Source: Gleimia hominis
GTDB taxonomy: Bacteria > Actinomycetota > Actinomycetes > Actinomycetales > Actinomycetaceae
Direction: 5' to 3'
DNA: 64,000 nucleotides
Assembly (NCBI RefSeq): GCF_002871945.2
Contig: NZ_CP126963.1
Coordinates: forward strand, 186,001 to 250,000
Shown here: positions 34,239 to 43,922 of the stretch, piece after piece
Layout of the letters: each line of letters opens with the position of its first letter
Numbering within the stretch: position 1 is the stretch's first letter
The notes under the pieces: model-generated
Database searches by the model: none
Told to the model about the DNA's origin: nothing
Seen by the model: only the letters and a program-made list of their open reading frames with translations
Position numbers and translations under genes: made by a program

Positions 34239-35417
34239 TTGACGCACTCGAATCAGACCGAGCCCCGTTGGGCTACGTCCTGCTCGAAAAAAACTGTTAC
34301 GGCAGCTGCCGGTCTAGCCGCTGCTGCACTTGTGGCAACCTCCGCAGTTGGGGTCGCAGCTTCGCACCACACGGTAACCGTGGAAGCGGAAGGCATCACC
34401 CGCCCCGTTGACGTCTGGGGCGGCACCGTAGCTACCGCACTAGACAGCGCGGGCGTAGACGTGTCGACCCACGACCAAGTCACCCCAAACGTCAACGCGC
34501 GGCTCCAAAACGGGCAAAACATCAAAGTGGAACGCGCTAAATCCTACCGGGTTAAAGAAGGTAGTACCTCGCGCGCCGTCTGGTCTGCCGCTAGCTCCAT
34601 GGACCAGGTTCTGGCCGGGGCTCAACGCGGCCGCGACAACACAACCGTCGCCGCAGACCGCTCATCGGTGCGCTCTGCTCTACCTGCAGTCGTATCCGAA
34701 CCCAAGAGCATCCGCGTAGTAGCCGATGGGAAAACCCACTCCGTTGCCGCCTCCACCGAAGACACGGTGCCGAGCGTGCTGGAAAAATCCGGGCTAAAAG
34801 TTTCTCCAATCGACCAGGTGCACGTCAGCTCCGATGAAAAAGGCATGCTCATCGACGTCACCCGCGTTAGCCGCGGCGTTAAAGAAGAAGTTAAAGACAT
34901 CGACTTCAAAACCGTGGAACGTGACACCGACGAACTGTACAAAGGTGAAGAGCGGGTCGTCTCCGAAGGTAAGAAAGGTCAAATTAAGACCACTACCTAC
35001 GAGCAAAAACGCGGTGACGACGTCCTCGTCTCCACGCAGGTGAAGCAGACCCGCACCGAACCTGAGGACCGGGTAATCGAACGCGGCACCAAAGAACGCC
35101 CGGCAGAAACCGAAACGGCAAAGACCGATGGCGATGCCAATGCTAGCCCCCAGCCGGGTGCCGGCACCGGGAGTGCACCCGACGGGGTTTGGGGAGCGTT
35201 AGCGCAGTGTGAATCCGGGGGCGACCCCTCAACAAACACGGGTAACGGATTCTACGGCATGTACCAGTTTACGGCGTCCACGTGGCACTCCGTAGGTGGC
35301 TCCGGGTTGCCATCGGATGCGTCCGCTGAAGAGCAAACAATGCGCGCAAAAATCTTACAGCAACGCGCCGGCTGGGGCCAGTGGCCCGCCTGCACGTCGC
35401 AACTGGGCTTGCGCTAA
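34239..35417 (+). CDS. rpf: Resuscitation-promoting factor (secreted, DUF348-G5-Rpf)
   Basis: A 392-residue secreted peptidoglycan lytic transglycosylase that helps dormant cells regrow. After a signal/anchor helix (residues about 20-42) come two DUF348 repeats (TVTVEAEGITRPV; SIRVVADGKTHSV), a G5 domain (about 210-280), a Gly/Pro linker, and the C-terminal Rpf domain (about 315-390) with the catalytic Glu in LAQCESGGDP, then YGMYQFTASTW. Start TTG at 34239, following AAGGAAAG. Domain order matches RpfB of mycobacteria. Confidence 0.93.
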   Translation: MTHSNQTEPRWATSCSKKTVTAAAGLAAAALVATSAVGVAASHHTVTVEAEGITRPVDVWGGTVATALDSAGVDVSTHDQVTPNVNARLQNGQNIKVERAKSYRVKEGSTSRAVWSAASSMDQVLAGAQRGRDNTTVAADRSSVRSALPAVVSEPKSIRVVADGKTHSVAASTEDTVPSVLEKSGLKVSPIDQVHVSSDEKGMLIDVTRVSRGVKEEVKDIDFKTVERDTDELYKGEERVVSEGKKGQIKTTTYEQKRGDDVLVSTQVKQTRTEPEDRVIERGTKERPAETETAKTDGDANASPQPGAGTGSAPDGVWGALAQCESGGDPSTNTGNGFYGMYQFTASTWHSVGGSGLPSDASAEEQTMRAKILQQRAGWGQWPACTSQLGLR

Positions 35418-35484
35418 GACCCTAGGCTTGTTCTGAACGCTAGGCTTGCGCTGAAGGTCGCGGGCAGTAAACAAGGCCGCTCAT

Positions 35485-35529
35485 ACGCCTCCGTTGGAAA
35501 CGCGAAACCGCGCCCTCCAGCGGAGGCGT
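35485..35529. terminator. Hairpin after rpf
   Basis: ACGCCTCCGTTGGA (35485-35498) pairs with TCCAGCGGAGGCGT (35516-35529) with one mismatch. It lacks a U-tract and is followed at once by TATACT (35530-35535), a good -10 element for rsmA, so it could be a terminator or part of the rsmA promoter region. Confidence 0.5.
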
Positions 35530-35582
35530 TATACTAGGTAGGCACCAAAATCTGTTCGCTACATCCAATGGGTTGGTAATAC

Positions 35583-36473
35583 ATGCTCCTATCTCCCGCG
35601 CACGTGCGCGAGATCTGCAAAACACTCGGCATACGCCCAACAAAAACGCTTGGGCAAAACTTTGTGCACGACGCCGCCACCGTACGCAAGATCGTGCGCG
35701 CAGCCCACGTGCAACCCGGCGACCACGTCCTAGAAGTCGGGCCCGGGCTCGGATCCTTAACCCTTGGCCTACTGGAAGCTGGCGCCCGCGTCAGCGCAAT
35801 CGAGATCGACCCCATCCTCGCGACCGCCCTGCCCGCCACCGTGCAAGGGTTCACCGACGAACCCCAGCCGCTGCGAGTGCTGCAAGCAGACGCGTTGGCC
35901 GTAACCTCAAGCGAAGAACTAAACCAAGCTGTGAACGCGCAGGGTGAAACGGAAAACTGGGAAGCGCCAACGCGGATGGTCGCAAACCTGCCATACAACG
36001 TGGCGGTACCACTTGTGTTGAACATTTTGAAGCATTTCGAAACCGTGACCGAACTGCTAGTAATGGTGCAAACCGAAGTTGCGCAGCGCCTCAGCGCACA
36101 GGCGGGCTCAAAGATCTACGGGGTGCCGTCGGTTAAAACCGCGTGGTACGGGCACGCACAACTGGCCGGGGCGATTAGCCGATCAGTGTTCTGGCCCGTG
36201 CCGAACGTAGATTCTTCACTTGTGCGCGTAACCCGCAGCGAACCGACGTGGCTGGCCCCGCGCGAAACCACGTTCAAACTGGTCGACACCGCCTTTGCAC
36301 AACGACGCAAAATGCTGCGCGCCGCCTTAAAGAATACTTTCAGTGACGTGGACTTAAACACAGTTTTCTCCCGCGCCCAAATCGACCCTACGCGCCGAGG
36401 GGAAACTTTAACGGTAGAAGACTTTGACCGCCTCGCCTGGGCCGTGCACCAAGAGCGGGAGGTCAGCCGGTGA
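35583..36473 (+). CDS. rsmA: 16S rRNA (adenine-1518/1519) dimethyltransferase
   Basis: A 296-residue SAM-dependent enzyme (KsgA) that dimethylates two adenines at the 3' end of 16S rRNA. It has GQNFVHD, the SAM-binding EVGPGLGSLT and the catalytic NLPYNVA motif. The start is ATG at 35583. It overlaps ispE by four bases (GTGA), a conserved pairing in Actinomycetota. Confidence 0.95.
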   Translation: MLLSPAHVREICKTLGIRPTKTLGQNFVHDAATVRKIVRAAHVQPGDHVLEVGPGLGSLTLGLLEAGARVSAIEIDPILATALPATVQGFTDEPQPLRVLQADALAVTSSEELNQAVNAQGETENWEAPTRMVANLPYNVAVPLVLNILKHFETVTELLVMVQTEVAQRLSAQAGSKIYGVPSVKTAWYGHAQLAGAISRSVFWPVPNVDSSLVRVTRSEPTWLAPRETTFKLVDTAFAQRRKMLRAALKNTFSDVDLNTVFSRAQIDPTRRGETLTVEDFDRLAWAVHQEREVSR

Positions 36474-37612
36474 AAGCAGTTACTGCTTCCGCGCCGGCTA
36501 AGCTGAATCTGGTACTCCAGGTTGGTCGGTTAGAAGCTGGGTACCACCCCCTTTACTCCATTTTTGAGGCCCTAGACATGCGCGAAACCGTGCGGGTAAA
36601 ACCATGCGCAGGGCCCAGCCGCGTGCACACCACCGTGCAGCTAGGGCCCGGTAGTAAACGGATAGAAGCGGCCATAAACGCGCTCGCACCGCAGCAGAAC
36701 CTGGCGGTCAAAGCGGGGGAGCGGCTGCTACAAGAAGCGCAAAAGCGTATGCAGCACGCCAGGGGTGCGCATAATCAGAGCTTGCGGGCCATAGGGGAAG
36801 ATGGCGCAGCTGCCTTACCGCCCGGATTAGAGTTTGAGGTTCTTAAACGCGTACCTATGGCTGGGGGAATGGCCGGAGGGTCAGCGGACGCGGCGGCTGC
36901 GCTCGTGGCGGTCAACGAACTACTGGGCCTCAAACTAACAATGCAGCAGCTGTTAGAAATCGGGGCAGAACTAGGGGCAGATGTACCGGCATGCCTTATG
37001 GGAGGTACCTCGCTAGGGTTACGCTACGGCGATCAAATGACCAACCTGGGGCGTGGGCAAACGCGCCACTGGGTGATGGTATTGGTGCGCGACGGCCTGT
37101 CTACCCCAGCTGTGTTCAAAACATTCGACACCCACCAGCGTGGCCGCGAGAAGCTCCCAAGCAGTTTGCGCCCGCAGGACCGGCATAAGGTCCTTGGGTC
37201 CGCCACGGACCTCAAGCACCTTTTGACCAACGACCTGCAAACCAGCGCCTTCGAAATGCGCCCAGACCTGGCGCGCATAATGACGCGTATTAACCACACG
37301 GATGCGCTGGCTGCGCTAGTGTCTGGTTCGGGCCCCACGATCGCGGTGCTCGCGCGCGACGGCGAACACGCGCAGCAACTTGCCAGCACAATCCGCGAAT
37401 TTGCCGATGTGGAAGACTGTCTATGCACCCACGGGCCAGTAGGGGGCGCCCGTGTGGAAACCCTGACAGGCCCGGCGGCCACTGAGAAATGGCGCACCGA
37501 CACCGCGGAGACCGAGAAGCTGGGCACCGACCCGGCTACCGAGAAACCGCGCACCGACGCCCCGGTCCCTCAGGAACCACAAATGCTGACGCTGGCTAGA
37601 ACAGAGGAATAA
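36470..37612 (+). CDS. ispE: 4-diphosphocytidyl-2-C-methyl-D-erythritol kinase, with a repetitive C-terminal tail
   Basis: GHMP-family kinase of the non-mevalonate isoprenoid pathway. Visible motifs: SAPAKLNLVLQVG (N-terminus), the P-loop PMAGGMAGGSADAAAA, and the C-terminal LVSGSGPTIAVL. It is 380 residues long against roughly 290-310 usual. Some of the excess is an insertion near residues 85-105, and the rest is a low-complexity tail after residue 335, in which TEKxxTD recurs three times (TEKWRTD, TEKLGTD, TEKPRTD). The start is GTG at 36470, and its stop overlaps the next ATG by one base. Confidence 0.93.
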   Translation: MKAVTASAPAKLNLVLQVGRLEAGYHPLYSIFEALDMRETVRVKPCAGPSRVHTTVQLGPGSKRIEAAINALAPQQNLAVKAGERLLQEAQKRMQHARGAHNQSLRAIGEDGAAALPPGLEFEVLKRVPMAGGMAGGSADAAAALVAVNELLGLKLTMQQLLEIGAELGADVPACLMGGTSLGLRYGDQMTNLGRGQTRHWVMVLVRDGLSTPAVFKTFDTHQRGREKLPSSLRPQDRHKVLGSATDLKHLLTNDLQTSAFEMRPDLARIMTRINHTDALAALVSGSGPTIAVLARDGEHAQQLASTIREFADVEDCLCTHGPVGGARVETLTGPAATEKWRTDTAETEKLGTDPATEKPRTDAPVPQEPQMLTLARTEE

Positions 37613-39480
37613 TGGCTCACCTTTTCTCTACCCACAACCTGAAGGCAATCGGGGGTTCGCGCGAAATCTTGGCGGGTATCAACGTGTCTATCCACGAGGG
37701 TGACCGCGTGGGCGTGCTGGGGCCGAACGGGGCAGGTAAGTCCACGTTACTGAACTTGCTCACGGGGTTGCGCCAGCCCGACGAGGGGTATATCACGGCC
37801 CGCGAAGGCATGCGGTTCACGCACCTGACGCAGCGTGATAACACGGACCCGGTGCCGGCAGTCCAGCTGATCCACCCGGGGTTAGAGGAATACGAGTGGG
37901 CGTCGAACCCAGATATTCGCGACATTCACTCAGGGCTGCTGGCCGATATTGACATCACCCGCCCGATGAACGAACTATCCGGTGGTCAGCGCCGCCGGGT
38001 TTCGCTCGCCACAGTCCTGTCCGAAGGCGTGGTGCAGGGCCGACCCGCAGGCGTGGTGGTGTTAGACGAACCCACCAACCATTTAGATGTTGAGGGCGTG
38101 GCGTGGCTCGCAGCGCATTTGAATAAGCGGTTGGCACGCGGCCATGGCGCGTTGATTGTGGTGACGCACGACCGGTGGTTTTTAGACGCCGTGTGCAACC
38201 AGGTGTGGGAAGTGGTACCGGGGGTGGAACCGGGTTACGGCCGCGATCAGCGTCCGGGGCGGATTGAGTTTTACGAAGGCTCGTATGCGGCGTATGTGCT
38301 GGCTCGGGCTGAGCGGGCACGGCTGGCACAGTTAGCTGAGGAGAAGCGGCAGAACCTGTTGCGCAAAGAACTGGCGTGGTTGCAGCGGGGCGCCCCTGCC
38401 CGCACTTCGAAACCACGGTTCCGGGTGGATGCGGCGGAAGCGTTGATTGGGAACGAGCCCCCACCGCGCGACGAAGTGGAGTTGGTTCGTATCGCGTCCG
38501 CGCGGCTTGGTAAACAGGTTTTAGATCTTGAGGGTGTGAGCCTGAGGTTTGGTGACCGGGTGATTTTTGATGACGTCACTTGGCGGCTCGCACCGGGCCA
38601 ACGCGTGGGCGTGGTGGGAGTTAATGGCGCGGGTAAAACCACGTTGATGCGGCTGCTGGCGGGCGATTTGCAGCCCGACCATGGCCGGGTTAAACGCGGT
38701 AAAACCGTGCAGGTCGCTACCCTGTCGCAGGACACGCATGAGCTGGATGAGGTTTCGCACTTGCGGGTCACGGAGGCAGTGGCGCAGGTGGCGTTGTCGA
38801 TTGACGTTGGTGGCAAAGAGTTGACCGCCAGCCAGATTGTGGAACGCATCGGGTGCAACCGCGATCGCGCGTGGACACCAGTGGCCGATATTTCGGGTGG
38901 GGAACGGCGCCGCCTGCAGTTGGTGCGCCTATTAATGGCCCAGCCGAACGTGCTGCTGCTGGACGAGCCCACTAACGATTTGGACACGGACACGCTTGCC
39001 GCAATGGAGGATCTGCTGGATTCTTTTGCGGGCACACTCGTGGTGGTTTCGCACGACCGTTACCTTCTGGAACGCGTAACTTCCTCTCAGGTTGCCCTTT
39101 ATGGGGATGGGAAAATCGTTGACCTACCGGGTGGGGTAGAGCAGTACCTGCGGGTACGTGCTGGTCAGACCACGGAAGGGGCCGGTGCGGTTGCTGCCGG
39201 TGCAGCGGCTGCTGCGGATGCGGGTCCGTCTGATGCCCAGCTTTCGCGGGAAGCACGGAAAGAAGCGCAGCGGGTGGAGCGGCAGATGAAACGCAGTAGT
39301 CAGCAGATTGAAAAAGTTGAAGCGCAGCTTGCGGACGTTTCGTCTATCCCCACTCCGAACGCGCAGCAGATTCAAGAGATGGCGGATTTAGCGGCCCAGT
39401 TGAAGTCGCTTCAGTCTACCCATGAGGCCTTAGAAACCCAGTGGTTAGAAGCCGCTCAGCGGGCGGAAGACCTCAGCTAG
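37612..39480 (+). CDS. ABC-F family ATPase, Uup-like
   Basis: A 622-residue soluble protein with two tandem nucleotide-binding domains: GPNGAGKST and LSGGQRRRV/LDEPTNHLD in the first, GVNGAGKTT, ISGGERRRL and LDEPTNDLD in the second. No membrane segments. The C-terminal 80 residues form a charged coiled coil (RVERQMKRSSQQIEKVEAQL) like the DNA/ribosome-binding tail of Uup. An Ala-rich linker precedes it. ABC-F proteins act on the ribosome. It starts one base inside the ispE stop, so it is co-translated. Confidence 0.9.
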   Translation: MAHLFSTHNLKAIGGSREILAGINVSIHEGDRVGVLGPNGAGKSTLLNLLTGLRQPDEGYITAREGMRFTHLTQRDNTDPVPAVQLIHPGLEEYEWASNPDIRDIHSGLLADIDITRPMNELSGGQRRRVSLATVLSEGVVQGRPAGVVVLDEPTNHLDVEGVAWLAAHLNKRLARGHGALIVVTHDRWFLDAVCNQVWEVVPGVEPGYGRDQRPGRIEFYEGSYAAYVLARAERARLAQLAEEKRQNLLRKELAWLQRGAPARTSKPRFRVDAAEALIGNEPPPRDEVELVRIASARLGKQVLDLEGVSLRFGDRVIFDDVTWRLAPGQRVGVVGVNGAGKTTLMRLLAGDLQPDHGRVKRGKTVQVATLSQDTHELDEVSHLRVTEAVAQVALSIDVGGKELTASQIVERIGCNRDRAWTPVADISGGERRRLQLVRLLMAQPNVLLLDEPTNDLDTDTLAAMEDLLDSFAGTLVVVSHDRYLLERVTSSQVALYGDGKIVDLPGGVEQYLRVRAGQTTEGAGAVAAGAAAAADAGPSDAQLSREARKEAQRVERQMKRSSQQIEKVEAQLADVSSIPTPNAQQIQEMADLAAQLKSLQSTHEALETQWLEAAQRAEDLS

Positions 39481-39579
39481 CACCAGTTATCCCCCTTGAG
39501 CGCATTCGCGGATACCCGATTCTCCCGAACGGCTTTTGAAAGCTACGTGCCAGCGAGCACGCATCGGTTAGATATGTTT

Positions 39580-39613
39580 GAGCGCGCCCGAGGCCGGTGC
39601 CTCGAGCGCGCTC
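39580..39613. terminator. Terminator between convergent genes
   Basis: GAGCGCGCCCGAGGC (39580-39594) and GCCTCGAGCGCGCTC (39599-39613) form a 15-bp stem with one mismatch and a CGGT loop, located between the convergent ABC-F and permease genes. Confidence 0.78.
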
Positions 39614-39635
39614 AGTTCTGACTTTTGGCCAAGGC

Positions 39636-41318
39636 TTAGTGGCCGGGCCAGGAGCGGATTAGATTAAGTAGTTTGACCTGGCCGGAGTCGAACACTTTGC
39701 CGCCGATCGCCATGCCGGCAAGCAGGATGATTACCGACCAGGCGAGCATCACAAGACTGCCCGCTATGCCGGGGAGGACCTTCCAGTAAATCAGTAACCC
39801 TGGGAGCGAGAGGATGAACCCGCCTGCCATTAAGCCGAAACTAATGAGCATGTTCACCATCTGGTTCCCCGTGCCTTTCGACGCCAGCGGGGAAGACCCT
39901 GGTGGTTGTACGCCAATACTGTAACGCCCAGTGAACGTTGAGCCTAAACCAAACGTCACCAGGTAAATCGACAGTAGTTTTAACGTCCAGTTGATAGCAG
40001 AGCCAGCTTCGGGTAAGAACACTCCAAAGGCAATCGAAGAGATTACGATTACGGTTACTGCTGGTAGCAGGCTTCCGAGGAAGCGTCCGAACCTATCTTG
40101 CCAGCCTTTGACGCCTGCACTGACATGCATCCAGAATGCTGTTGAATCGTAGGATACCAACAGGGCCATGGTGGAGCCCATAAGAATTGGAACGAGGTAA
40201 ATGAACATCCCCGCGATCGAGCCCGTAGTCGGGTCAGAATCTGCGGTAAGTTTCGTCATTGCAATGCCCAGGATTGGGAAAATCAACGTGGCGATGAACG
40301 AGGTGAACAGCCGTGGGTCACCCAGGCAAGCAGACAGGGTGCGGGCAGCGATAGCGCTGGTGGGGTTCGATACTCCCAGGCGGGTCCACATGCCCAGTAG
40401 AGGCAGACCATTGTCTTTAGATTGTTTCTGCTGCCGCGTTTCTTCTTGCGTGGGGTCTACCAGGTGGCGCCCAGCCGCAATCGCTTCGCGAGCCTGCCCG
40501 CTAATGGGGTGGGAACGCCCGCGCATACTGGGGGCTAGTGCCCGAGTCCAAAGCCACAGCAAAGCTGCTATCCCCACGGCTGCGTACAGCACACCTAACA
40601 GGGCGGGGACGTATTGTCCGCCCGCTAACAGTGGTGGTAGGGCAGTGGGGTTCGTTAGTGGCGTCCAGCTTAAGACTTCGCCGATTCGCAGGACGGTGCT
40701 GAAAATATCCTTGTCTGCCAACGCGTTCATCCAGGCGCCTGCAGGGGCGACAATTAGAAGGAAGACAACCGTGGCGATGGTTGCCGAACGGTCCCGCCAT
40801 TTAGAAGAGTGTGACAGGGAACCGTCCACAGCCACCCCTATAAGGCGGCTTACTAGCGCACAAATATAGGTAAAAACTAGAGCCGCGACGATGGCTAGAA
40901 CGCCCGCCAAAACGTGGCCGGCAGAAAATAGGTATGTAGCTGGCAGTATTGCGACCGCGAAGGTGACGAAACCTCCGGGACCAACCATGGTAGCCAAAAT
41001 CAAAGCGTGGGCTAGTGACCGCGATGGGGCTACGAAAGGAGCGAAGTTAGAAGGGGTCAGCGAGTTATCTAACCCGAACCCGAAGAAGGGTGCGCCCGCC
41101 CAACCAAGTGCAATCAGCAGGCCCATCAGAATACTGCCATAGGCCACGGACGTGGGGGCGACCCCTGCGCTTCCGAGGTGAAACATAGCTGCCTGCGTTA
41201 CACCGTAGATAGTTAAGAGGTACAGGCCGACGAGGGCAAAAAGAATGATCTTCCACTTTGCTTGGACAAAATTAACCCAAGAGATTCTAAGTTTTAGGGA
41301 AACTACTGTTGCAACCAT
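39636..41318 (-). CDS. ABC-2 type exporter permease
   Basis: A 560-residue protein with about 12-14 membrane helices and no extracytoplasmic domain of note. It follows, and overlaps by 16 bp, an ABC ATPase gene on the same strand, so the two should form one exporter. The long double-length layout (GGFVTFAVAILPATYLFSAGHVLAGVL-like helices early, a second helix set after a cytosolic QEETRQQKQSKD loop) resembles large ABC-2 permeases of Actinomycetota. Substrate unknown. Confidence 0.8.
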   Translation of the reverse strand: MVATVVSLKLRISWVNFVQAKWKIILFALVGLYLLTIYGVTQAAMFHLGSAGVAPTSVAYGSILMGLLIALGWAGAPFFGFGLDNSLTPSNFAPFVAPSRSLAHALILATMVGPGGFVTFAVAILPATYLFSAGHVLAGVLAIVAALVFTYICALVSRLIGVAVDGSLSHSSKWRDRSATIATVVFLLIVAPAGAWMNALADKDIFSTVLRIGEVLSWTPLTNPTALPPLLAGGQYVPALLGVLYAAVGIAALLWLWTRALAPSMRGRSHPISGQAREAIAAGRHLVDPTQEETRQQKQSKDNGLPLLGMWTRLGVSNPTSAIAARTLSACLGDPRLFTSFIATLIFPILGIAMTKLTADSDPTTGSIAGMFIYLVPILMGSTMALLVSYDSTAFWMHVSAGVKGWQDRFGRFLGSLLPAVTVIVISSIAFGVFLPEAGSAINWTLKLLSIYLVTFGLGSTFTGRYSIGVQPPGSSPLASKGTGNQMVNMLISFGLMAGGFILSLPGLLIYWKVLPGIAGSLVMLAWSVIILLAGMAIGGKVFDSGQVKLLNLIRSWPGH

Positions 41319-42145
41319 TCGAGCCCTTCCGCGTGGTGGACGCCGCCGATGAGGGAGGTGAAGACGTCGTCTAAGTCCTTGCCTTGCGAAACCTCTTCGG
41401 TGGTGCCGTGGGTGAGTACTTTACCGTGGTTGATGATTGCCACGTGGCTGCACATTTTCTGCACGTTCGCCATCACGTGGCTGGATAGCACTACGGTGCC
41501 ACCGCCGTTGACGAAGTTGCTGAGGATATCGCGGATGTTCGCTGCCGAAATCGGGTCTACCGCTTCGAAGGGTTCGTCGAGTACCAGCACTCGGGGGCCG
41601 TGCACTAGGGAACAGGCGAGCGCGATTTTCTTGGTCATGCCGGCGGAGTAGTCGGACACGGGTTTTTTCTGCGCTTCTTCTAACCCGAGTGCCCGCACGA
41701 GCGCGTCCGCACGCTCTTGGGCCACATCTTTGTCAAGGCCGCGCAGCATTCCCATGTAGGTCACGAGGGCCGGGCCCGACAGGCGGTTGAACAGGCGCAT
41801 GCCGTCAGGCATTACTCCAAGTTTTGTCTTCGCCTCAGCCTGGTTGGTCCACATGTCGATGCCGCAGATGCGGGCGGTGCCGTGGTCTGGTTTCAGCAGG
41901 CCGGTGGCCATGTTCAGGCACGTGGTTTTACCCGCCCCGTTGGGCCCAACAATGCCGTAGAACGATCCGGTGGGGATGGAAAGCGTCATGTCTGCTACCG
42001 CAACTGTGTTGCCGAACACTTTAGCGAGCTGCAGCATTTCTAGCGCAGGTTCGTTCGATTGTGGTTGTTCTTCGGTGAAGTTTGGCAGTGTCGGTTTCCC
42101 ATCGGTTTTTGATTCGTTCCCGACGGGTGCATCTTCGTGCGCCAT
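41303..42145 (-). CDS. ABC transporter ATPase (exporter type)
   Basis: A 280-residue ATPase of the CcmA/multidrug type: Walker A GPNGAGKTT, signature YSAGMTKKI (a common variant of LSGGM in this class), Walker B VLVLDEPFEAVDP and switch-region VVLSSHVM. I placed the start at ATG 42145 behind AAGGAGGACC; an in-frame ATG at 42187 would add fourteen residues. A 40-residue acidic N-terminal extension precedes the domain. The MarR and TetR genes upstream on the same strand may control it. Confidence 0.88.
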   Translation of the reverse strand: MAHEDAPVGNESKTDGKPTLPNFTEEQPQSNEPALEMLQLAKVFGNTVAVADMTLSIPTGSFYGIVGPNGAGKTTCLNMATGLLKPDHGTARICGIDMWTNQAEAKTKLGVMPDGMRLFNRLSGPALVTYMGMLRGLDKDVAQERADALVRALGLEEAQKKPVSDYSAGMTKKIALACSLVHGPRVLVLDEPFEAVDPISAANIRDILSNFVNGGGTVVLSSHVMANVQKMCSHVAIINHGKVLTHGTTEEVSQGKDLDDVFTSLIGGVHHAEGLEWLQQ

Positions 42146-42265
42146 GGTCCTCCTTAAAAAGGGGTGTCGAAATGGTAGTGGATACACGCATTTGCGTGCT
42201 AATCCGCACTATTACCCACTTAGTTTAATAGACCACAGGTATGCCAACAAGGTTCACGCGTGCCC

Positions 42266-42793
42266 TCAGTGCCGCGTTTTTGGCGTGAAAGTCAGCAGTA
42301 TGGGCCGCAGAAGTTTACTGAGGTTTTCGCGTTGCCGTTTCGTCAGGCTAACCAGGAGCGCGCGTTCGGCGTCGAGTAGAGAGGCCAGGGCCGCGTCAAC
42401 TTTTTGTTTCCCGTTTGACGTGAGGGTGACGAGCACTGCCCGACGGTCGGTGGAGGAGCGGGATCGTTCCACTAGACCTTTGGCTTCTAGACGGTCAATC
42501 CGGTTGGTCATGGTGCCGGACGAGACTAGTAGTTCGTTCATGAGGTTCCCGGGCGTCAGTGCATAGGGCTTACCGGCGCGTCGCAGAGACGAGAGCACAT
42601 CGAATTCCCACGGTTCGAGTTCGTGGCTCGAGAATGCGGTTCGTCGCGCCAGATCAAGGTGTCGGGCGATGCGGGTGATTCTGGAGAAAATGAGCATGGG
42701 GGAGGTATCCAGATCGGGGCGCTGCACTTCCCACGCACCTACAATCCGGTCTACGTCATCCTCATGACTAGTTTGACTAGCTTCATTACTCAC
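42266..42793 (-). CDS. MarR-family transcriptional regulator
   Basis: A 175-residue winged-helix regulator with PYALTPGNLMNELLVSSGTMTNRIDRLEAKGLVER-type DNA-binding region (seen as SGTMTNRIDRLEAKGLVER) and the wing SSTDRRAVLVTLT. MarR proteins are usually released from DNA by phenolic or lipophilic ligands. The ABC exporter genes begin 120 bp downstream on the same strand, so control of the exporter is plausible but not shown. Confidence 0.88.
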   Translation of the reverse strand: MSNEASQTSHEDDVDRIVGAWEVQRPDLDTSPMLIFSRITRIARHLDLARRTAFSSHELEPWEFDVLSSLRRAGKPYALTPGNLMNELLVSSGTMTNRIDRLEAKGLVERSRSSTDRRAVLVTLTSNGKQKVDAALASLLDAERALLVSLTKRQRENLSKLLRPILLTFTPKTRH

Positions 42794-42893
42794 AATTTCA
42801 AGATACTTGATGTCGAGAGGTTTGTGTGGGACTTTCGACTCTTATGTTGCGTGTCGCCCCCTTGTTTTTTGAGGCGGTGGTTGCGTTTGGTTT

Positions 42894-43487
42894 CTATCCC
42901 TTGAGGTGGGGGTCTGATTCTAGGTTGCGTAAACCGAGCCAGGTGAGGTTCACCACGTGTGCGGCAACTGTGTGTTTGTCGAACGCGTTTTCTTCTAGCC
43001 ACCATTGGCCAACTTGGGCGATGAGGCCGACGAGCATTTGGGCGTATAGTGGTGCCCATTTTTTATCCATTCGCCCGACTTCGAATTGGCGTGCAAGTAG
43101 GTGTTCCACGCGTGAGGCGACGTCGCCAATGACGGACGAGTAGGATCCGAGGGACTGTGCTTTCGGCGCGTCGCGCACCAGTACGCGGAACCCGTCCGCG
43201 TGGTTGTCGATGTAGTCCAGTAGGGAGAGGGCTGTGTTTTCTACAATTTCACGTGGGTGTAGGGAGGATTCGAGTGAGTTCGCGATTGTGCTAACGAGCC
43301 GACGTACTTCCCGGTCGACAATTACTGCGTAGAGGCCTTCTTTACCACCGAAGTGTTCGTATACCACTGGTTTCGTTACGCCGGCTGCGGAAGCTATTTC
43401 TTCTACCGAGGTGCTGTCGAACCCTTTGGAGGCAAACAGTGTGCGTGCCACTTCTATTAGTTGTTCGCGGCGTTCGATGCCGCTCAT
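42894..43487 (-). CDS. TetR-family transcriptional regulator
   Basis: A 197-residue regulator with an N-terminal helix-turn-helix (RREQLIEVARTLFASKGF then SVEEIASAAGVTKPVVYEHFGGKEGL, read in two parts) and a helical ligand domain with SLLDYIDNHADGFRVLV. It lies 100 bp upstream of the MarR gene on the same strand. Target and ligand unknown. Confidence 0.9.
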   Translation of the reverse strand: MSGIERREQLIEVARTLFASKGFDSTSVEEIASAAGVTKPVVYEHFGGKEGLYAVIVDREVRRLVSTIANSLESSLHPREIVENTALSLLDYIDNHADGFRVLVRDAPKAQSLGSYSSVIGDVASRVEHLLARQFEVGRMDKKWAPLYAQMLVGLIAQVGQWWLEENAFDKHTVAAHVVNLTWLGLRNLESDPHLKG

Positions 43488-43677
43488 GCGCGTGCGCTTG
43501 ACGGTAATTTTGAGGCCTCCATCCGCAAGTATTAAGGTCGCCCACGCGGTGGGGCTAAACCTAGGTTCCGGTTAGTGATCAGTGTACTTGCCTCGCGGTT
43601 TTGAACGGGGTGTGAGCAGGTTATCTCACACGCATTGGATATCTGAGGAGGAAGTATGGCAAAATAGCTGTTGCTAA

Positions 43678-43748
43678 TCCGCCCTGGTGTAATGGCAGCA
43701 CAGAGGTTTTTGGTACCTCTAGTCTGGGTTCGAATCCTAGGGGCGGAA
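43678..43748 (+). tRNA. tRNA-Gln (anticodon TTG)
   Basis: Acceptor arms TCCGCCC (43678-43684) and GGGCGGA (43741-43747) pair exactly, with A73 at 43748. The anticodon stem GAGGT/ACCTC encloses the seven-base loop TTTTGGT with anticodon TTG (43710-43712). The T-arm GGGTTCGAATCC is canonical. The CCA end is not encoded. Confidence 0.96.
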
Positions 43749-43922
43749 CTTTTTATATCCGCACCTTCTTGACGTCCACTATTTTTTGGCTCTATTAATT
43801 GGTCGGTTAGGGTCTGTTTACAGCTCATTTGGCGAAGGTGGGCGCGCTAGGCTTACAATCGAGACAGAAACGCTTGGTATGCACGCGTTTTGTAAACGCA
43901 CGATTCTTGAAGTGAGGGGCAC

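Noticed and set aside
43647-43667. Mini-ORF ATG-GCA-AAA-TAG behind AGGAGGA just before tRNA-Gln
   Set aside because: Three codons only; the same bases more likely form the tRNA promoter region. No conservation evidence.
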